Positions 11,830-22,299 of a DNA stretch of 64,000 nt are shown here, piece by piece. The first letter of the stretch is position 1; the number at the start of each line of letters is the position of its first letter. Made by a program: the position numbers and the translations under genes. The DNA comes from Gnetum montanum (lineage: Eukaryota; Streptophyta; Gnetopsida; Gnetales; Gnetaceae), in contig MNCI01020684.1 of assembly GCA_015680685.1 (NCBI GenBank), positions 145,510-209,509 on the forward strand, written 5' to 3'. A model generated the notes under the pieces. The model ran no database searches. It saw only the letters and a program-made list of their open reading frames with translations, and had not been told where the DNA came from.

Positions 11830-13745
11830 TACCGTCTGTTGAGTCTCGAGTTGAGTGCATACACCCCAGACTCTTGTAGATGTGATATGATTGGACAACA
11901 TCCCTTAGGATGGTCATAATAGCAGATCTCACATCCACTGTCATTGTCTATGTCCGAATCCACAACCACATCAGAGATGTTCATTTTCCCCTTACCCTTG
12001 TCACGTGTAGGGCCTAAATCTCTCTGCTTTGTCTTACCTTTGTCACTACTTTGTTCCACCTTAGACTCTTCTACGATTTTTAGGAAAATTTCAACTCTGG
12101 AGTGTAAGGAATCCCACAATTGATCCATCTTAGCTGATACTTTTGTTGTTAACTTCTGGATCAGCAAGGTTTTTCTATTCACCAACTCTTCAAGTGGTGA
12201 CTCATCCTCTTCATCGTAAAATTTCGCTCCTTTCTTTCAAAGAGAGGGATTACAGTTGTATTCTTCCACATTTTCTCTTTTTTGTAGCTCCCCTTCTTCT
12301 TTGGCTACTTGCTCCAATAGCCTATGAACTTCATGGGTTCTAAGTTCTAATAGTCTCCCTTGGGCATAAGTCCCAAGGGTTCTCTTAGTTTCATACCTTA
12401 GCCCATCTACGATGTGGCAGAGTTGATCCTGTTGAGCATAACCATGGTCTAGGCAACGATGTAACAATGCGTAATAGTAGCCCATGGCAGTATCCAAGGG
12501 TTTATGAGTACCTTTCTTCCATCCTTGGATCTTCTTACATAAATTAGACACTCTCGAGTATGTTTGATACTTATCGTTGAAGAGTTCTAACATTGTACTC
12601 CACCTCCTAATGGTTTCCAATTCTAAGGACCAGTACCAACTCTCTGCTTCCTTAATGAGTGTCCTGGGAAACAACCTTAGTTTTTTCCACTCATTCTCTA
12701 TGTTCTGCAAGGTGCAGACATCGTGGAATGCCTGTAAATGATTTTGCAAATCTGCGTTATATGCCCCTTTGAAGCGTGGGATATTGTTCATGTCTAAGTG
12801 CTTGATCTGACTATCCTTTAAATGCCTTGTTGGGATTCTCACTACCTCCATTATATTCAACATGCTTCAAGTGGCAAGTAGGGGTTCATCATGATCATCT
12901 CTTTCATGATGTCTATGATGTCTTTGTTGTTCCCTACTTTCCTTTCGTTCATGCCCTTGCCCTCTCTCTCGACTCTCTCATCGAGGTCTCTCATTTTTTC
13001 TACCTCTATCCTCACCATTATGCTCTCGATGATTGCACCCATAGGTGGAAGGAGAGGGTGAATGATGTGATGAAAGGGAAGAAGAAGAAGAACCATCACC
13101 ATGATGATGTTTCTTGCCTTCTCTTCTATGGCTTCGACCCCAATCGTGATGATGATCTGAGTGCCCGTCCTTATCATGTGTTGTTGTTCCCTCAGTGAAT
13201 AGTTGGTGTTCACGGGGATCAGAACCAGGGTTATGTATTATGGAGCATAGGTTCTGATACCCCACCTCCTCACTATCATTAGGAGGGGGAACATATTTTG
13301 ATAGAGAACCAATTATCAGTGGTTCACCATCTCCAGTTTCACTTAGGATGTGCGAGACCTCTTTGCCCTTCAACAGTGTATGTTGGCTCTCCTGCCTTGA
13401 GTCCCTCATATATTGTGCGATTGTAGGATAGTAATCCCTTAAGTCAAAATCTGTTGCAACATATTCAACATAAAGCTGTGTCATGCCAATTTGTGCCAGA
13501 GCACGGAGAAGCATGTTGAGGACTGATCGATCCGGAGGTAACACTATGTTACCTTGCAAATCTCTCCATCACATCTCTTCATCTTGATGAAGGATAAAAG
13601 TAAAGTTGGGGATATACTCATCAGGATGAGTATATGTCAACCTATATTGTTGAGGAACTGGAAAATTTAGGTTATGTGTTTGATGTTATCGACTGTCCTT
13701 TGTAATATCCCTAGGTGGTGAATTGATCTTATGAGAAGAAGACAT
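11830..13745 (-). pseudogene. Element A gag
   Basis: Starts MSSSHKINSPP at 13,745, an N-terminus shared with element C. An N-terminal region (about 13,560-13,000) with a His/Ser/Arg-rich low-complexity tail is followed by the retrotransposon gag core at 12,863-12,237 (PRFKGAYNADLQNHLQAF, LRLFPRTLIKEAESWYWSL, LFNDKYQTYSR, HIVDGL). A zinc-knuckle-like C-x2-C-x3-H-x4-C (CEICYYDHPKGCC), the spacing used by Athila/Tat gag, lies around 11,900. Stops interrupt the frame. Confidence 0.88.
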
Positions 13746-13868
13746 TATTATTTATTGGTGTGCTATTTTACCGTTATATAAATTTTTCTTTAATTAACCC
13801 TAAGGTTCATTTAAGCTCCCAATGATGTGAATGATCTCTTATGTTCTACTTAGCACACAAACACTTAG

Positions 13869-13886
13869 TCCCCAGCAACGATGCCA
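13869..13886 (-). promoter_or_regulatory. Element A primer-binding site (tRNA-Asp)
   Basis: Plus strand reads TCCCCAGCAACGATGCCA, 15 of 18 matching the 3' end of plant tRNA-Asp (TCCCCGGCAACGGCGCCA), one base from the 5' LTR. tRNA-Asp priming is typical of plant Athila/Tat-type elements. Confidence 0.85.
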
Positions 13887-13887
13887 A

Positions 13888-14696
13888 TGATGAGTGGCGA
13901 GGTATCCCTACACTCAACCATACGAATACGAGCGTAGCATGCACGATCCAGTCAAACTCCGTAGACTAAGTGCCTACATGCCTTATGGAACACTTAAGGT
14001 TAATTATTCATTATCTTCCTAGACTTACTTGTAGTTTTCATGGTGTATGGTTAAGTAAGTCTAAGGTATATGATTTTTATATCTTTTTATGTGTTATCTC
14101 CTATGCTAGTGAGGTGAAGGGTTGAAGAGATTAACTAACTACTCTAACTAACTAACTTAGTCTAAATTAACCTAGCGTCAGCATCCGTTCCCACTTATCG
14201 TTCACACCCTGAACCAATGCAACCGTGGTTACCAAATGCTAATCGTTGCTGGGATCACTACATGTAACACACGTGCTAGAAGCGGTTGTATTGAGGCACT
14301 TAACTAAGAGAGAAGGGTTGAGAGAGATTTAATTCCTAATAAAGCATGTAAATGGAAAGCAGTAAATAACAATATGTAAAATCCTAATTAGCCTATTCCA
14401 TGCACTGCAAGGTTTATCTAGGAAGTTCATCTTTATTTCTGTACACAAACTTGTGTTCAGGTAAAATGTCTGCTTGAATAAAGATCTGTTCACTTTAGGA
14501 CTCCTACTGCGGGCACATGGAAAATATGCTTTCTTTGGAGTGATCAATCTACCAGAGTTTCCCTACTATCTAGCCTAGGATGAGAAACAAGGGAGAGCCA
14601 CCTCTTATTTATAGATATGATGGTGCAGCATGATATCGCGTACGCGATCTCCCCAAGGATGCGATATCGCAACGACCACGATATCGCGTCCCATCA
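13888..14696 (-). repeat. Element A 5' LTR
   Basis: Partner of 7,575-8,401. It keeps three GATATC palindromes (14,632, 14,663, 14,680) about 20-70 bp upstream of the TATA box, in the element's orientation. Confidence 0.93.
14606..14613 (-). promoter_or_regulatory. Element A 5' LTR TATA box
   Basis: TATAAATA on the minus strand, in the block TATAAATAAGAGGTGGC that is also present in element B. Transcription would run towards gag. Confidence 0.7.
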
Positions 14697-14701
14697 CTTA
14701 T
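14697..14701. other. Element A target-site duplication, right
   Basis: CTTAT, identical to 7,570-7,574. Confidence 0.9.
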
Positions 14702-15067
14702 CAAAGTATAAATATGAAATCAAAACATCAAAACTCTTATAGAAATCATCACCTTTGACATAACCATGTCCACATGAATTTTGCACTTGGCTAAAATAAT
14801 TATTACGTCACATTTTTCCCTGGATAGATGTGTTTACAACATGCTGACCAAACCACCCAATGCATTGTAGGAATTTTCTATCCCAATTGAACCACTAGCT
14901 TTGCAACAAAACAATACAACATCTTGGTTGAATATCCTATGTTGCCACAGGATGTTGCAACATCACAACTGGACTACCTACTTTCTCATAGAACCCATTT
15001 AGCATCCCAGCCAAATCACTTACATAAATAAGCAAAAATAAATATAACATTTCATGCATGGTGACTT

Positions 15068-15314
15068 AGATGGTTTGGGCATGTGCAAAGAAAATTAAAC
15101 AACAAGCCAATAAGAAAAGGTTGCTACATCATTATTCCAAGAAAGCTACCAAATGGAAGACCAAAAAAGACATGAGAAAAAACAATTGAAGGTGATCTAA
15201 AGAAATTGCAAATACCTAAAGATCTAGCTCTTCATAGAGGCAAATGGCACAAAAGAACTCATGTAGCCAACCCTATTTTTTTGGGACCAAGCTAGGATGA
15301 TGATAATGATGATT
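15068..15314 (+). mobile_element. RTE-clade LINE 3' end
   Basis: Plus strand encodes RWFGHVQRKLNNKPIRK, NGRPKKT (then a stop), EGDLKKLQIPKDLALHRGKW and HVANP, the C-terminus of plant RTE reverse transcriptases. The frame ends at 15,293-15,295 and is followed directly by a (GAT)n tail (15,296-15,314), the usual RTE 3' microsatellite. The element is 5'-truncated and sits in intron 5. Confidence 0.85.
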
Positions 15315-15339
15315 TCATAAATTCTCCAATCTTCATGGC

Positions 15340-15425
15340 CTTGCAAATGAGGTGTTATCCTAGTGGCAAAGGTCTTGACATGGAAACCCAACTTCATAGG
15401 TTCAATTCCAATGTGAAACATTGAA
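15340..15425 (+). mobile_element. Possible tRNA-derived SINE head
   Basis: A-box-like TAGTGGCAAAGGT (15,361-15,373) and B-box-like GGTTCAATTCC (15,399-15,409), 26 bp apart, as in the internal RNA polymerase III promoters of plant SINEs. No second copy or tail was identified, so this rests on the boxes alone. Confidence 0.4.
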
Positions 15426-15629
15426 TTATATACAGATTTTGTAAAAGGGATTCTAAAACTACTATCACCCAATAGATCCAAGAGGGTCTCAACGGATGTT
15501 TCATTTCAGTTTCAAAATTTTCAAACGTTTATACCTTTTCTTATGTGCAATCAAAGAAAACCATTGAAGGCCATCATGACAGAGAAAATGTAGTTGAAAG
15601 TACCTCTCAAGCTCCTACCAAACCAATGT

Positions 15630-15790
15630 GAATAATCAAGCATCATTTTCATTATCATTCATCACAACTTATACATGTGCTTTCTTATACATAAACCAAG
15701 CCAATCCTAGATTCATTGAACCTAGTTATTATTTCCCAATTATAATCAGAAACTTCTAGAACTTCTACAAACTTGCTCTAATACTCATAT
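15630..15790. repeat. Intronic dispersed repeat, copy 2
   Basis: Partner of 6,120-6,280 in the same orientation. Similarity is imperfect, with small indels. Confidence 0.5.
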
Positions 15791-16217
15791 GTAGTAAATA
15801 ATGCAAGCTAGCAAATGCAAAGGTGAATAAAATGTAAGAGCATGGGTAGAACAGAAACTCTAGCATTTAACTCTGTGTATGAATCTATTGAGTTATAATG
15901 GCACCAATAACTTATGAAAAAACCATCTGAATAAAAAAAATGAATACTATGAAGTTTTGCACTTTGTAGCTATTAGATAAAATATGAATTGATATTTTTA
16001 AACAAAATAAAAAGTATATCCTGGACCCCTTGGATCTGTTAGACAAGTTCAATTCACTTGTATATCTCAGCATAACTCATTGAGATCAAATATATAACTT
16101 GTAGGATGCAAGCCACACACCTTAACCATTCTAAGTATTATGAGGTTTTATAATGGCTCATGAGAAGTTGAAAATCATATTTTAATAAACCTTAAAACAT
16201 GACAATACTTAAAACAC

Positions 16218-16268
16218 CTGTAATAAACACAGTTTTTGCTGTATGACTAGCTAATATCCCGACCAAAC
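16218..16268 (-). pseudogene. METTL22-like exon 5
   Basis: A 51-nt exon between acceptor CCTATCAG|GT and donor ACAG|GTGTTT. It encodes LVGILASHTAKTVFIT, the helix after motif I and the strand leading to the SAM-ribose acidic residue. The codon split with exon 6 gives that Asp (G|AC). Confidence 0.9.
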
Positions 16269-16370
16269 CTGATAGGAATAGATTTGGCTATTAGTAAATA
16301 AAACTCCTTATATAAAGATCTAAACATGCATGTCATTATTCTCATACAGAATTAACCTAAATTCAATTAC

Positions 16371-16473
16371 CTGTACCAGCTCCCAGTTCCACTACAATTG
16401 CATCATTTAGTACATCAGAATCAACAATTGAGTTTAAAACAAAGTCACCAAGGAGCAACGATGCTCTCTAGAT
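16371..16473 (-). pseudogene. METTL22-like exon 4, SAM motif I, second TAG codon
   Basis: Acceptor TTTTCTAG|ATC. The second codon is TAG where the family has Trp (VW-RA). RASLLLGDFVL and then motif I VVELGAGTG follow. Donor ACAG|GTAATT. An alternative acceptor 6 nt downstream would skip this TAG but also drop two conserved residues. Confidence 0.88.
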
Positions 16474-16563
16474 CTAGAAAATAAAGACATTGTGTGGCTC
16501 AACACTGCTTGCATGTGAAAAGAGAAACATAAATTAAGCAAGTTTAGATAACATTTAAATTAC

Positions 16564-16634
16564 CTATAATCCAACTAGTGGAATACTAGTTTTTACATGG
16601 TGATGAAGAACAATACCATCATTTGTCTCTTCAG
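16564..16634 (-). pseudogene. METTL22-like exon 3, ends in a TAG codon
   Basis: Acceptor TTTGTGTAG|CT, 23 codons, donor TAG|GTAATT. It encodes HHHVKTSIPLVGL, then TAG exactly where the family has the Gln of VGLQVW (CAG to TAG is a single C-to-T change). Phase agrees with both neighbours, supporting the exon despite the stop. Confidence 0.8.
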
Positions 16635-17260
16635 CTACACAAACACAAACATAGTTCCATTGCATTGTATTCAAATCTAACAAGACCATCTATAAAGAAC
16701 TTCTATGAAAGAAACAATGTTTCAGAACCTACTTGTTTCTAGCTTGCTAAAATTCAATTCCTAGGTTGAGAATTATTGTACATAATCTAAAATTGGGTAA
16801 AATAATATGTAGCAAAGCAATCATTGTATGACATTTTTTGTATGCATTTCTGAGATAAGCATGTAGTAATTTGTGTCAGCATTCATATTATCATCATCAT
16901 TATGTTGATTACATTGCTTCTAGTTTCTATCACCAGAAAATTAATAATGAAAGGAAAAATGTTTAACTAGTTGTATGTGTACATCCCATAATACATCAAA
17001 TGAATACACTGATAGATTCCGGGCTTCCAAAAAAAAATTCTGAAAAACAATTACCCAATGCTTTACCAACATGTGGCAAAAAAATATTGTCCAAGTCAAG
17101 TTTTAAAACAATTACCAGAAAAGGTTGACAAAGTGTAGCCGTTAAGAGTGCATTGCTTGAAGTCAATGCAAGAAGATTTGATGAAATGATAAGATATGAA
17201 TAATAGCAAAAACTGCAAAAGTGAAAAAATAAAGGAAATACAAATGAGTGAGACAAATAC

Positions 17261-17374
17261 TAGAGAATTTCTTTCTACAGTATAAAATGAGGTCTCCTTC
17301 TTCATCAATTGCCAATTCTGAAGTTGATGTTATTTTCTCAGATGGCCATAAAAAGGTATATATGTCTAAGATAT
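17261..17374 (-). pseudogene. METTL22-like exon 2
   Basis: Acceptor AATTTTAG|AT restores the phase left by exon 1. The exon encodes an SELAIDEEGDLILYCRKK-type segment, matching the conserved DEDGDLVL stretch that precedes the methyltransferase domain. Donor TCTA|GTATTT, leaving phase 1. Confidence 0.85.
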
Positions 17375-18892
17375 CTAAAATTCATGTTATGACATAAGAA
17401 TAAGACATAAGGTGCACAGAGACATAGTTAAAATAATAAATAATGTTCACTGATTTCAATTACATTAACACTAATTTAAAAATAGCCTACTATTTTTCAA
17501 GTAGTGGGTAGTTATTATAATGTGAGTAGTTATTATAATGTGAAGGAAATTTTCTTGTAAACTATAAGTTCAAGATGCTATTTTACTACTAAAGTAATTC
17601 TTGAAGACACAAAAGAGTAGGGACAATATTTTCAAAGAATACAATGGTTGAAGACTTGAGACATTTCATTAGAGGAGATACAAAGTAATCCAAAGTATAT
17701 TTGTAAGTTGGTTTGACTGTGGTTTCTAACAAATTTTGATTAAATGTAGAAGACAAGAAAAAATTTTATTTGGAATATATAAGAGGAAATTAGTTAAACT
17801 CAGAATTTCATAATCCATTAGCTGTACTCTTGATGAGACGTTGCATTTTCATCAGCATGCTTCATTTGATCTTAGAATAAAAAGCAAAAAATGGATGCCA
17901 ATTTCTAAATAAGAACACACATGTACGCTATGTGGTTCAACAGATCTTGAGGATGAGTAGCATGTTTTTCTTAGTTTCCCTCAAACTGACCATTTGGGAT
18001 AAAAATATAGTATTATAACAAAAGGTTTATACAATTTTTTCTTGTTACATCCAGTGTTAGTTAGCCATTTTGTTAAGTTGATATTTAATTTTTATAATAC
18101 AAATGTAATATTGGTCCAATAGATCCTTTGGGTCTTTGAACATAATAAAACCTCAGTTTCAGAAGTCAAAATCAAGAAGTCTTACTAATGGCATCCGTTA
18201 AGTAGATTTAGTCAATCCCAACCAAGAAGTAAAATAATATGTGTCATCATATTTGTTATCTTCTTTTTCCTATTTAACTGGAGGGAAAAAGATGTTAAGC
18301 TGCTATGAGCTTCACGCTTGTAACCATAATGATCTCCTGCGATTCCCAACAGTTATATTTCCACCTTCAAAATCAATGATTCTTTAAATGAAATTACTTA
18401 TAGTTTCTAGTCAGTCCCATAATAGCTATCCTAACTGCCATTACTAGTTGAATTGGCCATAGCTATGTTAGATGTTATTTATTCATATTCTCTTCTTGCC
18501 TATAAGGGTTTGTAGGTTCTCTGAATGTGAAACAAAAGCCCACAATTTTTGATCCTCTTTTGTCAATTATCTGTTTCAAGTAGCAAAATTGTACTGCCAT
18601 ATTAATTGCTTTTCCTATTATCAACTCTTAGTCTTATATTCTTGGAAATACCATATGGAATATCCATTGCAGGGTAGAACTCATAACAGCCCACTTAAGT
18701 AACTTATCCATCTCAAAACCACCATCATAAGGTAACTGTAAGTACAGTGAACACTAAATAAAAATAAATTCTAGTGCAAAACCAATATCCACAATCAAAG
18801 TCAATTTAATGAGAGGGATATATAGAACCATTTTAAATAGTTTTTTCATTCATAGCTTTAGTATTTTGAATAAAAAAAAAAGCCATAATCAC
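17375..18892 (-). other. METTL22-like intron 1
   Basis: AT-rich intron. No repeat or exon recognised. Confidence 0.5.
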
Positions 18893-19040
18893 CTATAGCA
18901 GATAGGAGGACTAATGGGAAAAAGAGTGAAGAATTTTTTATGAACGGTGAATAGCCAATGTGAATTTTGCTCATTACCATCTCTGCTTCCTCTTCTTCTC
19001 CTTCTAAACGTTCGCCACTTTCGGCTTCCTTGGGATCCAT
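18893..19040 (-). pseudogene. METTL22-like exon 1 (start codon exon)
   Basis: ATG at 19,040-19,038 on the minus strand, in a CATATGG context, begins MDPKEAESGERLEG, an acidic stretch, then VMSKIHIGY, equivalent to the VMSEIHLG-type start of family members. It ends after 49 codons plus 1 nt at donor ATAG|GTGATT. The last 20 or so residues are unusually hydrophobic, so the exon end is the least certain of the nine. Confidence 0.7.
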
Positions 19041-19700
19041 ATGTATCAACCCTCAAGTCGCCAGGATAAAAATATTGCCTCAACGAAGTTTTGAATTTAT
19101 TACAGTACCAATTGAACTGCCCGATCTACCAAGGAGTAATTTTAAAGTTAGAACATTTGTGATGCAACGCAGTATTTGAAATGTCTCTTGGACGATAATC
19201 ATAAAATTTTTTAAGGATATTTTTAGGCTTAAAATTATATATTTTTACCAACATATTATTAAATGAATTAAAAATGACAATGTATAACACTTCAACAAAA
19301 CTTGGTGATAATATTTATGATTAACATTCCATGCCATTCAATGCAAGACACCTATAGTGCATTTGGCAGTCACAACCTATTGGGTATGAATTTTATTTAT
19401 TAGTTCTTAAATGTAGAACATAAGGATATATAACTTTGAAATTTTTTTCAAAGGCTAACTTGTTATGCACCCATTTCAAGTTCAAACCATCAACATTACT
19501 TTTAATTCAATCATTGATAATTTACTCTCATCAACTATAAGTTCATGACATCCATTTTAAGATATAGCTTTAGAAAAGTAGTGTTATGCCAAACTCCATT
19601 ACAAGTAATCCCATCTTTTTAAGTTGAGATTTGTTGCAAAGATTTAGCTTTAGTCTTGTATACAGGCTACTGTTAATTTATTTTTGAGAACTATGAAGGT
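19041..19700. other. Upstream region of the methyltransferase gene
   Basis: Presumed 5' UTR and promoter of the minus-strand gene. AT-rich; no element could be assigned with confidence. Confidence 0.3.
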
Positions 19701-19716
19701 AACATTGAAGATGAAA
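19701..19716. other. L1 target-site duplication, left
   Basis: AACATTGAAGATGAAA, matching AACATTGAAGATAAAA at 50,733-50,748 at 15 of 16 bases. It marks the 5' end of the split LINE. Confidence 0.8.
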
Positions 19717-19774
19717 GAGAGTCAGATTTTGAAATGGGTGAAGCAAGAGAGTAGGAGCAAGAGTAGGTACATTT

Positions 19775-20880
19775 GTGGAGGGGATTGCAAATGCCAAAGG
19801 GGGAGTGGGGGATGGCATACAGGATGGTGTGGAGGGAACAATTGGCTCCAAGGGGAGTGAGCCTATGCAGTTGGCTATGGGAGGGGAGGGCAGTGGACAT
19901 GGATCGATTTTGATGCTGAGGGAGGACATAGGAACACTGCAGGAAGGCCTAGGGATTGGCATGCCTACTAGAGGGAGGTGGAAACTAGGAGGGGAAGGAA
20001 TTGAGGCTTGCTATTGGCAAGAGGCTCACATACAGCTACAAATGAAAGTCATTATGAGGAGAAGATACAGAGGATAGAACACAACCTCATCAGGAAATTT
20101 GTTTCCAAGGTTGTCAAATCTAGGCTTAATCTCATTGTGAAATGGGCATAAACCACGTGGAAAACAAAGAATGTTGGGGTTCGGTGCCTGTCAAGGGAGC
20201 TACTCTTGTTTATATTCCTAACTATGTAGGAACGAGACCATGTTCTAACTAGGAGGCCCTAGTTCTATTGGGTGCAAGGCCTCACCTTAACCCCATGGAG
20301 ACTAGGGGTACACAAAGAAGAAGAATTGTTTGCTCAAGCACCCATTTGGATTCAGGAATTGGGGGTTCCATGGGAGATGTGAGCGCTAGAGTTCCTCAAA
20401 GTATTTGCAAGCATGTTTGAAGACTTTATTACATTAGACTGATTCAGTAACTCTGTGATGCGAATGGGTTTCACACGAAGTTATGTTTGGCACTACCTTT
20501 AGTTGAAAGACCTAGTCAAGGAAGTTTTGCTAGAGTTTCCTAATGGCAAAGAAACCATCAGAATTGAATACGAAAACTTTGAGGAACCCAGTCCCACATT
20601 GCAGTGTGGGAAGGGCTATGCAGTCTATGGAAAGATCATATATCTAGCTGCTAACTACAAAGTGAAATAGGGATTTGGGGATGCAATGAAACACAAAGGT
20701 AGGCAGGGGAATGCATCGAGATGGTTCCAAATCCAAAAGGGGCAGGTAGTGTCGATTGCCATGAAGGAGGTGGTTCCTCCAAAGACAATGAAGGAGGTGC
20801 AATCGAATGGACCCAAGCTGACAAAAGAGCTAGAGAAGGAAGGGGAGTCTACGAATAATGAACTGTATTATATTGCTTAA
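19775..20880 (+). pseudogene. L1 ORF1 (DUF4283 type)
   Basis: An N-terminal Gly/Glu-rich region is open for 100 codons from 19,775. Frames after 20,300 give APIWIQELGVPWEM, the PIWV-LPGLP signature of DUF4283. IRIEYENFEEPSPTLQCGKG follows, the usual lead-in to an ORF1 zinc knuckle that is here degenerate. ORF1 proteins bind LINE RNA. Broken by stops and frameshifts. Confidence 0.7.
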
Positions 20881-21186
20881 TAAGGACTTGAGGAGGAGGC
20901 CTTTTTATTGCAGACCCCATACACAATAGTGGGGGGAAGAGTGAGGGGGACCTATTAATTCCAAAGCTCCCATCATTAGGAGATTGGGTGTTTATTGTTT
21001 ATGAATCTTCCATATTGTCAATGTCGAAAGCTTGAGAGGAGGTCATTCAAACTCTTCCTAGAGGGGTTAAGATTGGCCAACCTAACACACCCATTGCAAG
21101 AAACAAGCAAACACAACTAGAAATATATTTGGGGATTCATCAAACCTTGAGGGAGGCCTTTGGGAACCAACTATTGAGTTGCCCAT

Positions 21187-22000
21187 GAAGATCCTCTCTT
21201 GGAATTATAGGGGCTAGGGTACATCCTACAGAAGAAATACCTTGAAAAACATTGTTAGGTGTGCAGGTTGTGATGTAGTTTTCTTAAGAGAGCCAAAGCT
21301 ACAACAACTAGACTCTATTTGATTGAGATGGCACAGTTGGAGTGCAGAATTAGTTCCCTATAACAGTAGAGTAGGGAAACTATGGACAAGTCCCACTAGA
21401 TTCAAACAGTTCATTTGGCTCAAGAGAATCTTTGGTTCATAAACATGTATAGGGCACAAAATTGGGAAGTTTGATTATAGGAACTTCGAAGGCTTGCATT
21501 GGTAGTGTCGAATAAAGAGTGCTAGATTTTGATTGGAGATTTTAATCAACATCTTTACCCATGGGAAAAGATGAGAGGAGATAAAAATATTCCTCTAGTT
21601 AACCAAGAGTCACTGAAGTTCCTTCAATAGCATGGTCTGGTAGATATGGAGATAGAAGGCTACAGTTTCACTTAGGGTAACCAAAGGAAAGTGAATGAGC
21701 ATGTCTACTCAAGGATCAATCATGTGTGAATGAGTATAGGTTTAGTTCTTCACTAAAATACTCGAGTGACAAGTAGGGAGTGACAGGCATTTGATCATCA
21801 CTCCCTCTCATGCAATCTGCAAGTGGCATGTGGATTGGCCCCCAGGCCTTTTATATTTGAGCATACATGGATTTCTAAACCATGGTTAAGATTACTTGTA
21901 CATAATATATGACAAGGGTACTCAGCAAAGGTGGACCCAAGAAATTTTCTCAAACATGGCTTATGCATTCTCAAGGGCTAGATCAAGAATAGAGCTATAG
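21187..22000 (+). pseudogene. L1 ORF2 endonuclease domain
   Basis: ATG at 21,187 starts MKILSWNYRG, the canonical first strand of the AP-like endonuclease that nicks target DNA. A premature TAG, then VRCAGCDVVFLREPKLQQL (the catalytic Glu of the QET/REPK block is present) and later an ILIGDFNQH-type block near 21,527-21,550. Many stops. Confidence 0.8.
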
Positions 22001-22299
22001 CAGATAAATATGGGTTTCAAACCTTCCACTCCTAGTTGCTACACCATCTCACTAATTTGTAAGCAAGGTAGGAGTAGGGTGAAGATCTTTAGAAGGAGAA
22101 ATAAATGTTGCTGAGGAAGTTGTAGGAGCTATCTCTAGAGGAGGAGGTATACTGGCGATAGCATGTCAGAATGACATGGCTTAGGAAGGGGATAAAATTA
22201 CCAAGTCTTTATTTGCTTCTACAAAGGACCATGGAAAGGAGAAGAACAAGCTCAGGCTTGTTGAGGAAGGGGTCATGCTAGCGGATAAGGAGAAAATTG

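Larger units (their letters stand above)
7575..14696 (-). mobile_element. Element A: gag-PR-only Ty3/gypsy (Athila/Tat-like) retrotransposon
   Basis: Complete non-autonomous element in intron 5 of the methyltransferase gene, on the same strand as the gene. It has two LTRs of 827 and 809 bp, a perfect 5-bp target duplication (CTTAT), a tRNA-Asp primer site and a purine-rich tract. The internal 5.5 kb encodes gag and an aspartic protease, then 2 kb of non-coding spacer. There is no trace of reverse transcriptase, RNase H or integrase, so it would need another element's enzymes. All frames carry stops and the LTRs have clearly diverged, mostly by transitions, so the insertion is old. Confidence 0.93.
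4977..19040 (-). pseudogene. METTL22-like SAM-dependent methyltransferase, nine exons, disabled
   Basis: Homologue of plant/animal methyltransferase-like protein 22 (a seven-beta-strand protein lysine methyltransferase family), on the minus strand. Nine exons joined by consensus splice sites keep phase throughout and would encode about 360 residues, normal for the family. Visible landmarks: acidic N-terminus with VMSKIHIGY; DEEGDLIL; SAM motif I VVELGAGTG; post-I VFITDYEYSILENC; VRQLDW; YSWTS; motif IV LAADVIYSKDLT; LSLEKRYNFTMEDLDVV; C-terminal RGSDIELWEI. Damage: two TAG codons where relatives read Q and W (VGL-stop-I-stop-RAS at the exon 3/4 junction) and a 1-nt-equivalent frameshift in a T7 run (5,449-5,455) of exon 7. 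Intron 5 is 10.4 kb and contains element A. The start is the first ATG, followed by the acidic leader. Family assignment is secure; loss of function is inferred. Confidence 0.88.

Noticed and set aside
12827-13198. 123-codon plus-strand frame
   Set aside because: Antisense of element A gag in its low-complexity region.
17096-17308. 70-codon minus-strand frame in the methyltransferase gene, considered as exon 3
   Set aside because: It does not keep phase with neighbouring exons and lacks the HN-x-T-x-SI-x-x-VG pattern, which is found at 16,564-16,634 instead.
19678-19962. Pro/Ser-rich minus-strand frames
   Set aside because: Antisense shadows of the Gly/Glu-rich L1 ORF1 on the plus strand.
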